DNA from: Bacillota bacterium
GTDB lineage: Bacteria; Bacillota; Syntrophomonadia; Syntrophomonadales; Syntrophomonadaceae
NCBI GenBank assembly: GCA_017861475.1
Contig: JAGFXV010000024.1
Coordinates: 1 to 10,285, forward strand
Direction of reading: 5' to 3'
DNA: 10,285 bases
A program made the translations under genes and the position numbers. The notes beneath the pieces were generated by a model. The model saw nothing but the letters and a program-made list of their open reading frames with translations. It did no database searches and was not told where the DNA came from. This document shows positions 1-4,407 of the stretch, one piece after another; within the stretch, counting starts at the first letter, position 1; every line of letters begins with the position of its first letter.

Positions 1-160
1 GATGAAGATATAAATAGGCCAGGTCGGTCGGGTAAAAAACCGGTGAATAAAAACCACAGCAACCTTTGTCATCCTGCCGGGGACATTCGGCGCAGAGATC
101 CACTTCGATATAGGTGCGCAAACCCAGATTATGAAAAATGAGATTGATTTCCTTGTCCAT
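1..160 (-). CDS. N-terminal part of a small Cys-rich protein, possibly metal-binding (truncated by window edge)
   Basis: The first 53 codons of a minus-strand gene are present and the rest lies beyond base 1. The start ATG (158-160) follows a good ribosome binding site, GGAAGG on the minus strand (bases 169-174), 8 bases away. The peptide starts MDKEINLIFHNLGLRTYIEV and has four cysteines, C23, C26, C34 and C35, in the pattern C-x2-C-x7-CC, followed by an aromatic stretch and a P-T-D-L motif. No signal peptide or membrane segment is visible. The spacing recalls the Cys-rich metal-binding proteins of the YkgJ/UPF0153 type, which carry clustered C-x2-C and CC pairs; that assignment is an inference from a fragment. 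The gene is divergent from nadD, and obg, often found near nadD in this phylum, is not seen. That the reading frame is coding is fairly likely; the function is unknown. Confidence 0.6.
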   Translation of the reverse strand, partial: MDKEINLIFHNLGLRTYIEVDLCAECPRQDDKGCCGFYSPVFYPTDLAYLYLH

Positions 161-178
161 CGTTACATCCTTCCGGGA

Positions 179-192
179 TCATGCATGCATGA
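179..192. promoter_or_regulatory. 14-bp perfect palindrome between divergent genes (candidate operator)
   Basis: TCATGCATGCATGA is a perfect inverted repeat without spacer. It lies 18 bases before the Cys-rich gene's start on the minus strand and just upstream of the plus-strand -35 element at 198-203. A dimeric repressor here could affect both directions. It is partly a simple ATGC repeat, so chance is possible and no known consensus is recognised. Confidence 0.3.
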
Positions 193-197
193 ATTTG

Positions 198-225
198 TTT
201 GCAATTAGTTTCTACTATATATAAT
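198..225 (+). promoter_or_regulatory. Candidate sigma-A promoter for nadD-yqeK-rsfS
   Basis: A TTTGCA box (198-203, 4 of 6 to TTGACA) stands 16 bases before a perfect TATAAT (220-225). Transcription would start near 232, giving a leader of about 170 bases before nadD. The surrounding run of alternating T and A (214-229) is nearly symmetrical and could also serve as the -10 region for the divergent minus-strand gene, though I see no good -35 for that direction. Confidence 0.45.
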
Positions 226-340
226 ATATGAATTTATTTCATCCTGGATAAAAGCTTATAGCATTTTAGGCTTTGATTCAATCGTTAGGGGAGCCGATTT
301 GCAATTTCGCCGTTTTATCGTTATCATTAAATTTAGGTTA

Positions 341-370
341 AATTCCCCAATCCAGCAGGATCGGGGATTT
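341..370 (+). promoter_or_regulatory. Stable hairpin in the nadD leader
   Basis: Bases 341-353 pair with 358-370 around an AGCA loop. The inner stem is 4 bp (ATCC/GGAT), then one A-C mismatch, then 5 bp (TCCCC/GGGGA), then a T-T mismatch and two A-T pairs. It ends 32 bases before the nadD ATG. A TTTT run occurs at 377-380 but 6 bases after the stem, so it is a poor intrinsic terminator as written. No plus-strand gene precedes it, so it belongs to the nadD leader. An upstream segment (285-292) can pair with its 5' arm, which raises the possibility of a switch. Function unknown. Confidence 0.35.
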
Positions 371-402
371 GATCGCTTTTGAAAGCTGGCGGGGATGAAA
401 GC

Positions 403-1038
403 ATGGCAGACAAAAAATCACTTGGTATTTTGGGAGGAACCTTTGATCCCATCCATTACGGACACTTGCTGGCGGCTGAATGGGTAGGAGAAGCGTTCGG
501 ACTGGATGAACTGGTGTTTATCCCGGCTGCTCGTCCGCCCCATAAGGATCCGTCCGGCGTTATCAACGGTCAGCATCGCTACCGGATGGTGGCACTGGCC
601 ATCGAGGATAACCCTGCTTTTTCAGTATCTTCCCTGGAGCTTGAGCGCAGCGGTTATTCCTATACGATTGATACGATCAGGCATTATCTGCAATCTGATC
701 CGCAGCTTGATATCCGCTTTATCATGGGGGTCGACGCGCTGCAATTGATCTATACCTGGAAAGATGTTGCGCAGTTGATCGGATTATGCAGATTTATTGT
801 GGTGACTCGTCCCGGCTATGAACTGGACCGGGCCGACCCGGTATTTGCGACCGTACCGGAAGAGCTTTGGGACAGGATAGAATTGTTCTCCATACCGGGA
901 CTGGAGATATCTTCTTCGGAAATCCGCCGCCGGGCAGCCGCCGGCCGATCGATTCGTTATCTGCTGCCGCCGGCCGTGGCTGACTATATTGAAAAGAATC
1001 ATTTATACAGGAATGAAACCAATGATCAACATGACTGA
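403..1038 (+). CDS. nadD: Nicotinate-nucleotide adenylyltransferase NadD
   Basis: NadD transfers AMP from ATP to nicotinate mononucleotide, making deamido-NAD, the last step but one of NAD synthesis; it is cytosolic. The 211-residue product starts MADKKSLGILGGTFDPIHYG, containing the nucleotidyltransferase signature G-G-T-F-D-P and the H-x-G-H motif (H18, H21). Near the C-terminus is I-S-S-S-E-I-R (169-175), the family's second ATP-binding motif. Length is typical (about 190-215). I chose ATG 403, preceded by GGGG at 391-394 with 8 bases spacing; an in-frame TTG at 379 would add eight residues outside the fold and lacks a comparable site. Its end overlaps yqeK, so the two are probably translationally coupled. 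The nadD-yqeK-rsfS order is common in Bacillota and supports the call. Confidence 0.95.
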   Translation: MADKKSLGILGGTFDPIHYGHLLAAEWVGEAFGLDELVFIPAARPPHKDPSGVINGQHRYRMVALAIEDNPAFSVSSLELERSGYSYTIDTIRHYLQSDPQLDIRFIMGVDALQLIYTWKDVAQLIGLCRFIVVTRPGYELDRADPVFATVPEELWDRIELFSIPGLEISSSEIRRRAAAGRSIRYLLPPAVADYIEKNHLYRNETNDQHD

Positions 1039-1621
1039 GAATGAGATTGTGGCCATTTTAGAGCGCCGCTTGTCGGAGCACCGTTTTCAGCACAGTCTGG
1101 CGGTTGCACAGGCGGCCAGGGAACTGGCGCAAATATTTGGTGAAGATACCGATCTGGCATATAAAACGGGTCTTTTGCATGACTATGCCAAAGGTATCCC
1201 TGCCCCTGAGCTGATTGCCATTGCCAATGACCATGACCTTATTGAAAATGAAATTGAAAAAAAGGTGCCAGATCTGCTGCATGCTCCGGTGGGAGCCTGG
1301 CAGTTGCGGATCGAACTGGGGATCGAAGATCCTGCCGTCTTGGAAGCCGTAAAGGTGCACACCATGGGTTCGCTTCAAATGTCCAAATTGGATAAAATCA
1401 TTTTCCTGGCTGATATGATTGAGCCGGGCCGTGATTATCCGGGACAGCAGCGTTTGGATTGTCTGGCCAGACGTGATCTCGACCAGGCCATGCTGTATGG
1501 ATTGGATGCAACCATCCGTTATTGCTTGGATCAAGGCAGAATCCTGCATCCCCGCACCATAATGGTCAGAAATCATTTTTTGGAAATGATTAACGATACA
1601 AATCAAATCACCGAACAATAA
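1022..1621 (+). CDS. yqeK: YqeK, HD-domain Ap4A hydrolase (symmetrical)
   Basis: This is the YqeK family of HD-domain phosphohydrolases, which split diadenosine tetraphosphate symmetrically into two ADP and are thought to clear this stress-related nucleotide. The metal ligands of the fold are visible: H24, the H53-D54 pair in L-L-H-D-Y-A-K-G, H87, H113 in V-K-V-H-T, and D131 in I-I-F-L-A-D-M-I-E-P. The segment M-S-K-L-D-K-I-I-F-L-A-D is strongly typical of YqeK. The product is 199 residues from ATG 1022, which has AGGA (1009-1012) 9 bases upstream. In-frame ATGs at 1013 and 1031 and a TTG at 989 are alternatives; 1013 is too close to the AGGA. The gene overlaps the end of nadD by 17 bases. 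It is followed after 26 bases by rsfS, completing the housekeeping operon. Confidence 0.92.
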   Translation: MINMTENEIVAILERRLSEHRFQHSLAVAQAARELAQIFGEDTDLAYKTGLLHDYAKGIPAPELIAIANDHDLIENEIEKKVPDLLHAPVGAWQLRIELGIEDPAVLEAVKVHTMGSLQMSKLDKIIFLADMIEPGRDYPGQQRLDCLARRDLDQAMLYGLDATIRYCLDQGRILHPRTIMVRNHFLEMINDTNQITEQ

Positions 1622-1647
1622 TAAATAAGGATTTAGGAGGGCTGTTT

Positions 1648-2010
1648 TTGGAAAAAGAGGAGCGTTATGCACGGCTGATTGCTGAAGCCGCACTGGAAGA
1701 AAATGCACTGGATATGGTTGTTTTGAATGTCCATGAACTAACCATCATAGCAGATTACTTTATTATTTGTAACGGCAGAAGCACCGTCCAGATCAGGAGT
1801 ATTGCCGAAAATGTGGAAAAGGTCATGCAGGAAAAAGAAGGGGTGCTCCCCTTGCGGCGGGACGGCCTGGACCAGGGCAAATGGGTCATCCTCGATTATG
1901 GCTCCGTGATCGTGCATATCTTCCGTCAGGAAGAAAGGGATTATTACAAGCTGGAAAAACTGTGGGGAGATGCCCCGGAAATAACGGTCACCCCGGAAAT
2001 GCAGTTATAA
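1648..2010 (+). CDS. rsfS: Ribosomal silencing factor RsfS
   Basis: RsfS (formerly the YbeB/Iojap, DUF143 family) binds protein L14 on the large ribosomal subunit and blocks subunit joining, lowering translation during starvation. The 120-residue product matches the family along its length: A-D-Y-F-I-I-C-N-G-R-S-T (35-46), then Q-I-R-S-I-A-E-N-V (48-56), W-V-I-L-D-Y-G (79-85), V-I-V-H-I-F (87-92), and a final Y-Y-K-L-E-K-L-W (99-106). The start is TTG 1648, fixed by a perfect AGGAGG at 1635-1640 with 7 bases spacing; no ATG lies near. It closes the nadD-yqeK-rsfS set. The methyltransferase gene that often follows it in Bacillus is not present; a 232-base gap leads to a nitrogen locus instead. 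Confidence 0.93.
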   Translation: MEKEERYARLIAEAALEENALDMVVLNVHELTIIADYFIICNGRSTVQIRSIAENVEKVMQEKEGVLPLRRDGLDQGKWVILDYGSVIVHIFRQEERDYYKLEKLWGDAPEITVTPEMQL

Positions 2011-2115
2011 ACGGGCGATCCACACATGCCTTGAAATGAATGATGTATTGTTCAACATTACCATCTCTGCTGGAAAACCAAAACGCAGGTATACAGTATT
2101 TATGATGCGGTTTGC

Positions 2116-2144
2116 TTGCGCAAGCCTGGCGGGATGAATATACT
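2116..2144 (+). promoter_or_regulatory. Candidate promoter for the ANTAR regulator-glnA operon
   Basis: TTGCGC (2116-2121, only the TTG core matches) stands 17 bases before TATACT (2139-2144, 5 of 6 to TATAAT). Transcription would start near 2151, giving a leader of about 90 bases that would contain only the 2168-2183 hairpin, the terminator and the ribosome binding site. The -35 lies inside a 12-bp perfect palindrome, GCTTGCGCAAGC (2114-2125), a possible operator. Other weak -10 boxes (TATGAT at 2101) exist, so the choice is tentative. Confidence 0.35.
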
Positions 2145-2167
2145 AAAGAAGTAAAAATCATATGAAT

Positions 2168-2183
2168 TGGACGCAGATGTCCA
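2168..2183 (+). promoter_or_regulatory. Candidate antiterminator hairpin with a six-base loop
   Basis: TGGAC (2168-2172) pairs with GTCCA (2179-2183) around the hexaloop GCAGAT. Its 3' arm occupies bases 2177-2183, which also form the start of the terminator stem at 2177-2189, so the two structures exclude each other. The loop has G at position 4, as ANTAR target RNAs do, but G instead of the usual A at position 1. The stem GGAC/GUCC is the same as that of the second hairpin before gltB. No convincing first hexaloop hairpin was found upstream. Confidence 0.4.
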
Positions 2184-2223
2184 TGGTATGCTAACGATAA
2201 GGGTATGCCATGGGCATTTTTTT
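2177..2223 (+). terminator. Intrinsic terminator immediately before the ANTAR gene (probable attenuator)
   Basis: Bases 2177-2189 pair with 2205-2217 in a 13-bp stem with only two G-U wobbles, and a further G-U, C-G and U-G extend it inward. A run of seven Ts (2217-2223) follows directly. Only 19 bases separate the T-run from the GTG start at 2243, and they hold the ribosome binding site, so no promoter fits between. Transcription of the ANTAR gene and glnA must therefore read through this terminator, which points to attenuation. It would also end read-through from rsfS. Confidence 0.75.
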
Positions 2224-2242
2224 AAAGGCAGGTGATGAGGAT

Positions 2243-2806
2243 GTGACGCGAGCAAATATTATTATCGGAGATGGCAACAGCAACAACCGACGGCGGCTGA
2301 AAGATTTACTTACCCGGGCCGGATATTTGGTTGAGGCGGAAGCTACCAATGCTCCGGAACTGCTGCGAAAAACCCGTAATATGTACCCTGATCTGGTGGT
2401 TATGGATGCTGGCCTTGAAGGCGGCAGTGTTGCTGAGATTGCCGGTATTATTCAGGGAGACGATATCAGCAATGTCCTGGTTTTGGCCCAGGGCAGCAAA
2501 GGCTGGGTGCCGGAGGATATCGCGCAGATCCAGAAGCCGTATACCGAAGAAACCATACTGTCGGTCATAGAAGTAATTCTGGTTTATCAAAACCGTTTGG
2601 CCTCATCCCGGCAGGAAGTTACGGCCTTGAAAGAGAGCCTGCAAAGCCGGAAGAGTGTCGAACAGGCCAAGGGCATACTAATGAAACAGTTGGGGATTGA
2701 CGAAGCTGAGGCCTATCGCACCATGCAAAAAGAAAGCATGAATCGCAGCATGTCCATGAAGGATCTTGCCCGGGCGATCATCGCGGCTTACAAAGATAAT
2801 GATTGA
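2243..2806 (+). CDS. ANTAR-domain response regulator, probable RNA-binding transcription antiterminator (NitR-like)
   Basis: The product has a receiver-like N-terminal domain (about 3-115), a linking helix (about 113-135) and a C-terminal ANTAR domain (about 130-182) with the family signature A-K-G-I-L-M (142-147) and L-A-R-A-I-I (175-180). ANTAR proteins bind paired hexaloop hairpins in nascent RNA and prevent terminator formation; clostridial relatives beside glnA act on nitrogen genes. I start it at GTG 2243, with AGGTGAT (2230-2236) 6 bases upstream, giving 187 residues; an ATG at 2210 lies inside the terminator stem and is unlikely. The receiver keeps a candidate phosphoacceptor D55 and the K98-P99 pair, but the acidic pair is reduced to G9-D10 and the usual Thr/Ser after strand 4 is A82, so phosphorylation may not be the input. 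It sits 17 bases before glnA, surely in one operon. No histidine kinase is in the window. Confidence 0.9.
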   Translation: MTRANIIIGDGNSNNRRRLKDLLTRAGYLVEAEATNAPELLRKTRNMYPDLVVMDAGLEGGSVAEIAGIIQGDDISNVLVLAQGSKGWVPEDIAQIQKPYTEETILSVIEVILVYQNRLASSRQEVTALKESLQSRKSVEQAKGILMKQLGIDEAEAYRTMQKESMNRSMSMKDLARAIIAAYKDND

Positions 2807-2823
2807 TAAAGGAGTGAGTGTAA

Positions 2824-4155
2824 ATGAGTGATAAAAAGAAATTGGAATTGATGAAAAAAATCAAGGATAATGATGTGAGATTTCTGAGACTGCAGTTTAC
2901 CGATATTGCCGGAGTTATGAAAAATCTGGCCGTGCCGTTCAGTCAGGTGGAAAAGGTCCTGGATGGTGAGATCATGTTTGACGGTTCTTCTATCAATGGG
3001 TTTGCTGATATTTCCGAATCGGATATGTATCTGGTGCCGGATATGGATACTTTTGTGATATTTCCCTGGCGTTCTGCCAACGGTAAAGTGGCCCGGTTGA
3101 TCTGTGATATTTATCTGCCCGATGGCACACCTTTCCCCGGCTGTCCCCGTAACAATCTGAAGCGGGCGCTGAAGGAAGCCAATGATCTGGGCTATACCAT
3201 GCATGTAGGTCCGGAAGCTGAATTCTTCTTATTCCTATCGGATGAAAAAGGCCATGCCACCACTCAGGTCCAGGATGAGGCCGGTTATTTCGATCTGGCT
3301 CCGATCGATCTGGGAGAAAATGCCCGTCGGGATATGGATACTACGCTGGAAGAGATGGGATTTGAGATCGAGGCATCGCATCATGAGGTAGCGCCCGGAC
3401 AGCACGAAATCGATTTTAAATACGGAGATGCCTTGCATGTGGCCGATGCCATCATGACCTTTAAACTGGTAGTACGCTCCATTGCCCAGCGCCATGGTTT
3501 GCATGCTTCCTTCATGCCCAAACCGATTTTTGGTATAAACGGCTCGGGTATGCATACTCACCAGTCCTTGTTCAAGGATGGCCAGAATGCTTTTTATGAT
3601 CCCAATGGCCCGGATCAGCTGAGTGAAACGGCCAGATATTATATGGGCGGCATATTGAAACATGCCCGTTCTTTTGCAGCCATCACCAATCCAACCGTAA
3701 ATTCTTACAAAAGACTGGTTCCCGGTTATGAAGCCCCGGTCAATATTGCCTGGTCCGGCGCCAACCGCAGTTGTCTGGTAAGGATTCCGGCTAAAAGAGG
3801 AGCCAGCACTCGTGTCGAAGTGCGCAACCCGGATCCAACCTGCAACCCCTATCTGGCCCTGGCAGTGATGCTCAAAGCAGGTATGGACGGGATCAAAAAC
3901 AAGATTGAGCCACCCGCGGCAGTCGATCGCAACATCTACAAAATGGATGACGAGGAGCGTGCTGCGCTGGGGATCGGCAGTCTGCCCGGCAACCTGTTGG
4001 AAGCGTTGGTTGAACTGGAGAAGAGTGAATTGATCAAAGGGGCTTTGGGAAACCATATATATGAAAAGTTCCGTCAAGGCAAGCTGGATGAATGGAACGA
4101 ATACAACATTCAGGTTACTCCCTGGGAAGTGAGCAGCTATCTCACCAAGTTCTAG
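2824..4155 (+). CDS. glnA: Glutamine synthetase, type I-alpha
   Basis: GlnA condenses glutamate and ammonium with ATP to glutamine as a cytosolic dodecamer. The 443-residue length fits the GSI-alpha class, which lacks the insertion of the adenylylated GSI-beta enzymes. Signatures in order: M-F-D-G-S-S-I (51-57), metal ligands E131 and E133 in [16 protein letters not shown] (187-195), G-S-G-M-H-T-H (240-246), [11 protein letters not shown] (293-303, including the flap Glu E303) and [10 protein letters not shown] (325-334). All catalytic residues appear intact. Position 62 is Asp; in B. subtilis GlnA the aligned residue is Arg62, needed for glutamine feedback inhibition. Start ATG 2824 has GGAG (2811-2814) 9 bases upstream. 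It follows the ANTAR gene by 17 bases, so it shares its promoter and attenuator. GltBD downstream completes the GS-GOGAT cycle. Confidence 0.97.
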   Translation: MSDKKKLELMKKIKDNDVRFLRLQFTDIAGVMKNLAVPFSQVEKVLDGEIMFDGSSINGFADISESDMYLVPDMDTFVIFPWRSANGKVARLICDIYLPDGTPFPGCPRNNLKRALKEANDLGYTMHVGPEAEFFLFLSDEKGHATTQVQDEAGYFDLAPIDLGENARRDMDTTLEEMGFEIEASHHEVAPGQHEIDFKYGDALHVADAIMTFKLVVRSIAQRHGLHASFMPKPIFGINGSGMHTHQSLFKDGQNAFYDPNGPDQLSETARYYMGGILKHARSFAAITNPTVNSYKRLVPGYEAPVNIAWSGANRSCLVRIPAKRGASTRVEVRNPDPTCNPYLALAVMLKAGMDGIKNKIEPPAAVDRNIYKMDDEERAALGIGSLPGNLLEALVELEKSELIKGALGNHIYEKFRQGKLDEWNEYNIQVTPWEVSSYLTKF

Positions 4156-4178
4156 GCATTGTATACATTATATCTGCT

Positions 4179-4206
4179 CTGCACGTCTTGCATACAAGAC
4201 GTGCAG
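4179..4206 (+). terminator. Perfect 12-bp dyad after glnA: terminator or operator
   Basis: CTGCACGTCTTG (4179-4190) is exactly repeated in inverse at 4195-4206 around CATA, 23 bases after the glnA stop. As RNA it is a very stable hairpin, but the tail has only three Ts (CGTTTAAAATT), so termination would be weak. As DNA it overlaps the -35 box of a possible promoter at 4188-4216, and its core CTTGCATACAAG resembles GntR-type operators. Both uses are possible; the sequence alone does not decide. Confidence 0.45.
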
Positions 4207-4216
4207 CGTTTAAAAT
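4188..4216 (+). promoter_or_regulatory. Candidate promoter for gltBD
   Basis: TTGCAT (4188-4193) stands 17 bases before TAAAAT (4211-4216, 5 of 6 to TATAAT). Transcription would start near 4223, just 3 bases before the first hexaloop hairpin at 4226, which is where a leader regulated by antitermination would be expected to begin. The -35 matches only in its TTG core and lies in the dyad at 4179-4206, suggesting a regulated promoter. Read-through from glnA is the alternative source of gltBD transcript. Confidence 0.35.
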
Positions 4217-4225
4217 TACCGTGAT

Positions 4226-4286
4226 GGATGCAATGGAGTGTCCTCCTTGGGGTGTACTCAATATTTACTTATGGACAATGGGGTCC
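4226..4286 (+). promoter_or_regulatory. Dual hexaloop RNA element, probable ANTAR protein target, in the gltB leader
   Basis: First hairpin: GGATGC (4226-4231) pairs with GTGTCC (4238-4243), including two G-U pairs, around the six-base loop AATGGA. Second hairpin: GGAC (4273-4276) pairs with GTCC (4283-4286) around AATGGG. Both loops have A at position 1 and G at position 4, the hallmark of ANTAR-binding RNAs, and share the core AATGG. The second hairpin's 3' arm is used again by the terminator at 4282-4310, so binding to the hairpins would block termination. The 29-base linker is long for the motif. An ANTAR gene lies 1.4 kb upstream in the same cluster. Confidence 0.72.
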
Positions 4287-4314
4287 TCGCACTTGCCAGT
4301 GTTGAGGACCTTTT
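4282..4314 (+). terminator. Intrinsic terminator in the gltB leader (attenuator)
   Basis: GGTCCTC (4282-4288) pairs with GAGGACC (4304-4310); inside, CACT (4290-4293) pairs with AGTG (4298-4301) around TGCC, with a small internal G/TT loop. Four Ts (4311-4314) follow. It lies about 70 bases after the glnA-side dyad and 93 bases before the gltB start, and its first arm overlaps the second hexaloop hairpin at 4273-4286. The short T-run makes it moderately strong, which suits regulation. Confidence 0.7.
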
Positions 4315-4407
4315 CATGTCTGTATAAAAATACATTTAGGGGAAAAAATCTCCAATGAAGAATGTCAGGAATAAATTTATATAATGACGACCAATGAGGG
4401 TGGTAAT

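Noticed and set aside
284..370. Segment TTAGGGGAGCC resembling the start of a TPP riboswitch
   Set aside because: The obligatory CTGAGA-type element and the second conserved arm are absent downstream, and nadD is not a thiamin gene.
379..402. TTG at 379 as the start of nadD
   Set aside because: It adds eight residues not belonging to the family fold; ATG 403 has a better spaced purine-rich site.
2210..2242. ATG at 2210 as the start of the ANTAR gene
   Set aside because: It lies inside the terminator stem and T-run, would translate the U-tract, and has no ribosome binding site; GTG 2243 has a good one and begins at the domain's natural edge.
3235..4077. Long antisense frame (280 codons) opposite glnA
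   Set aside because: It lies fully opposite a highly conserved gene and shows no motif; it is a by-product of codon bias. The same applies to the antisense frames at 1058-1708, 6616-7092 and 9555-10142.
4092..4358. Open frame of 88 codons across the glnA end and the gltB leader
   Set aside because: It overlaps glnA in another frame and then runs through the dyad, the hexaloop hairpins and the terminator; no ribosome binding site and no recognisable protein features.
4380..4385. Perfect TATAAT just before gltB
   Set aside because: No recognisable -35 lies 15-19 bases upstream; a promoter here would also bypass the leader switch. Kept only as a weak alternative in an AT-rich stretch.
4156..4407. 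Glutamine riboswitch or T-box in the gltB leader
   Set aside because: I see no match to the conserved cores of the glutamine-binding RNAs and no T-box sequence; the hexaloop pair explains the structure better.
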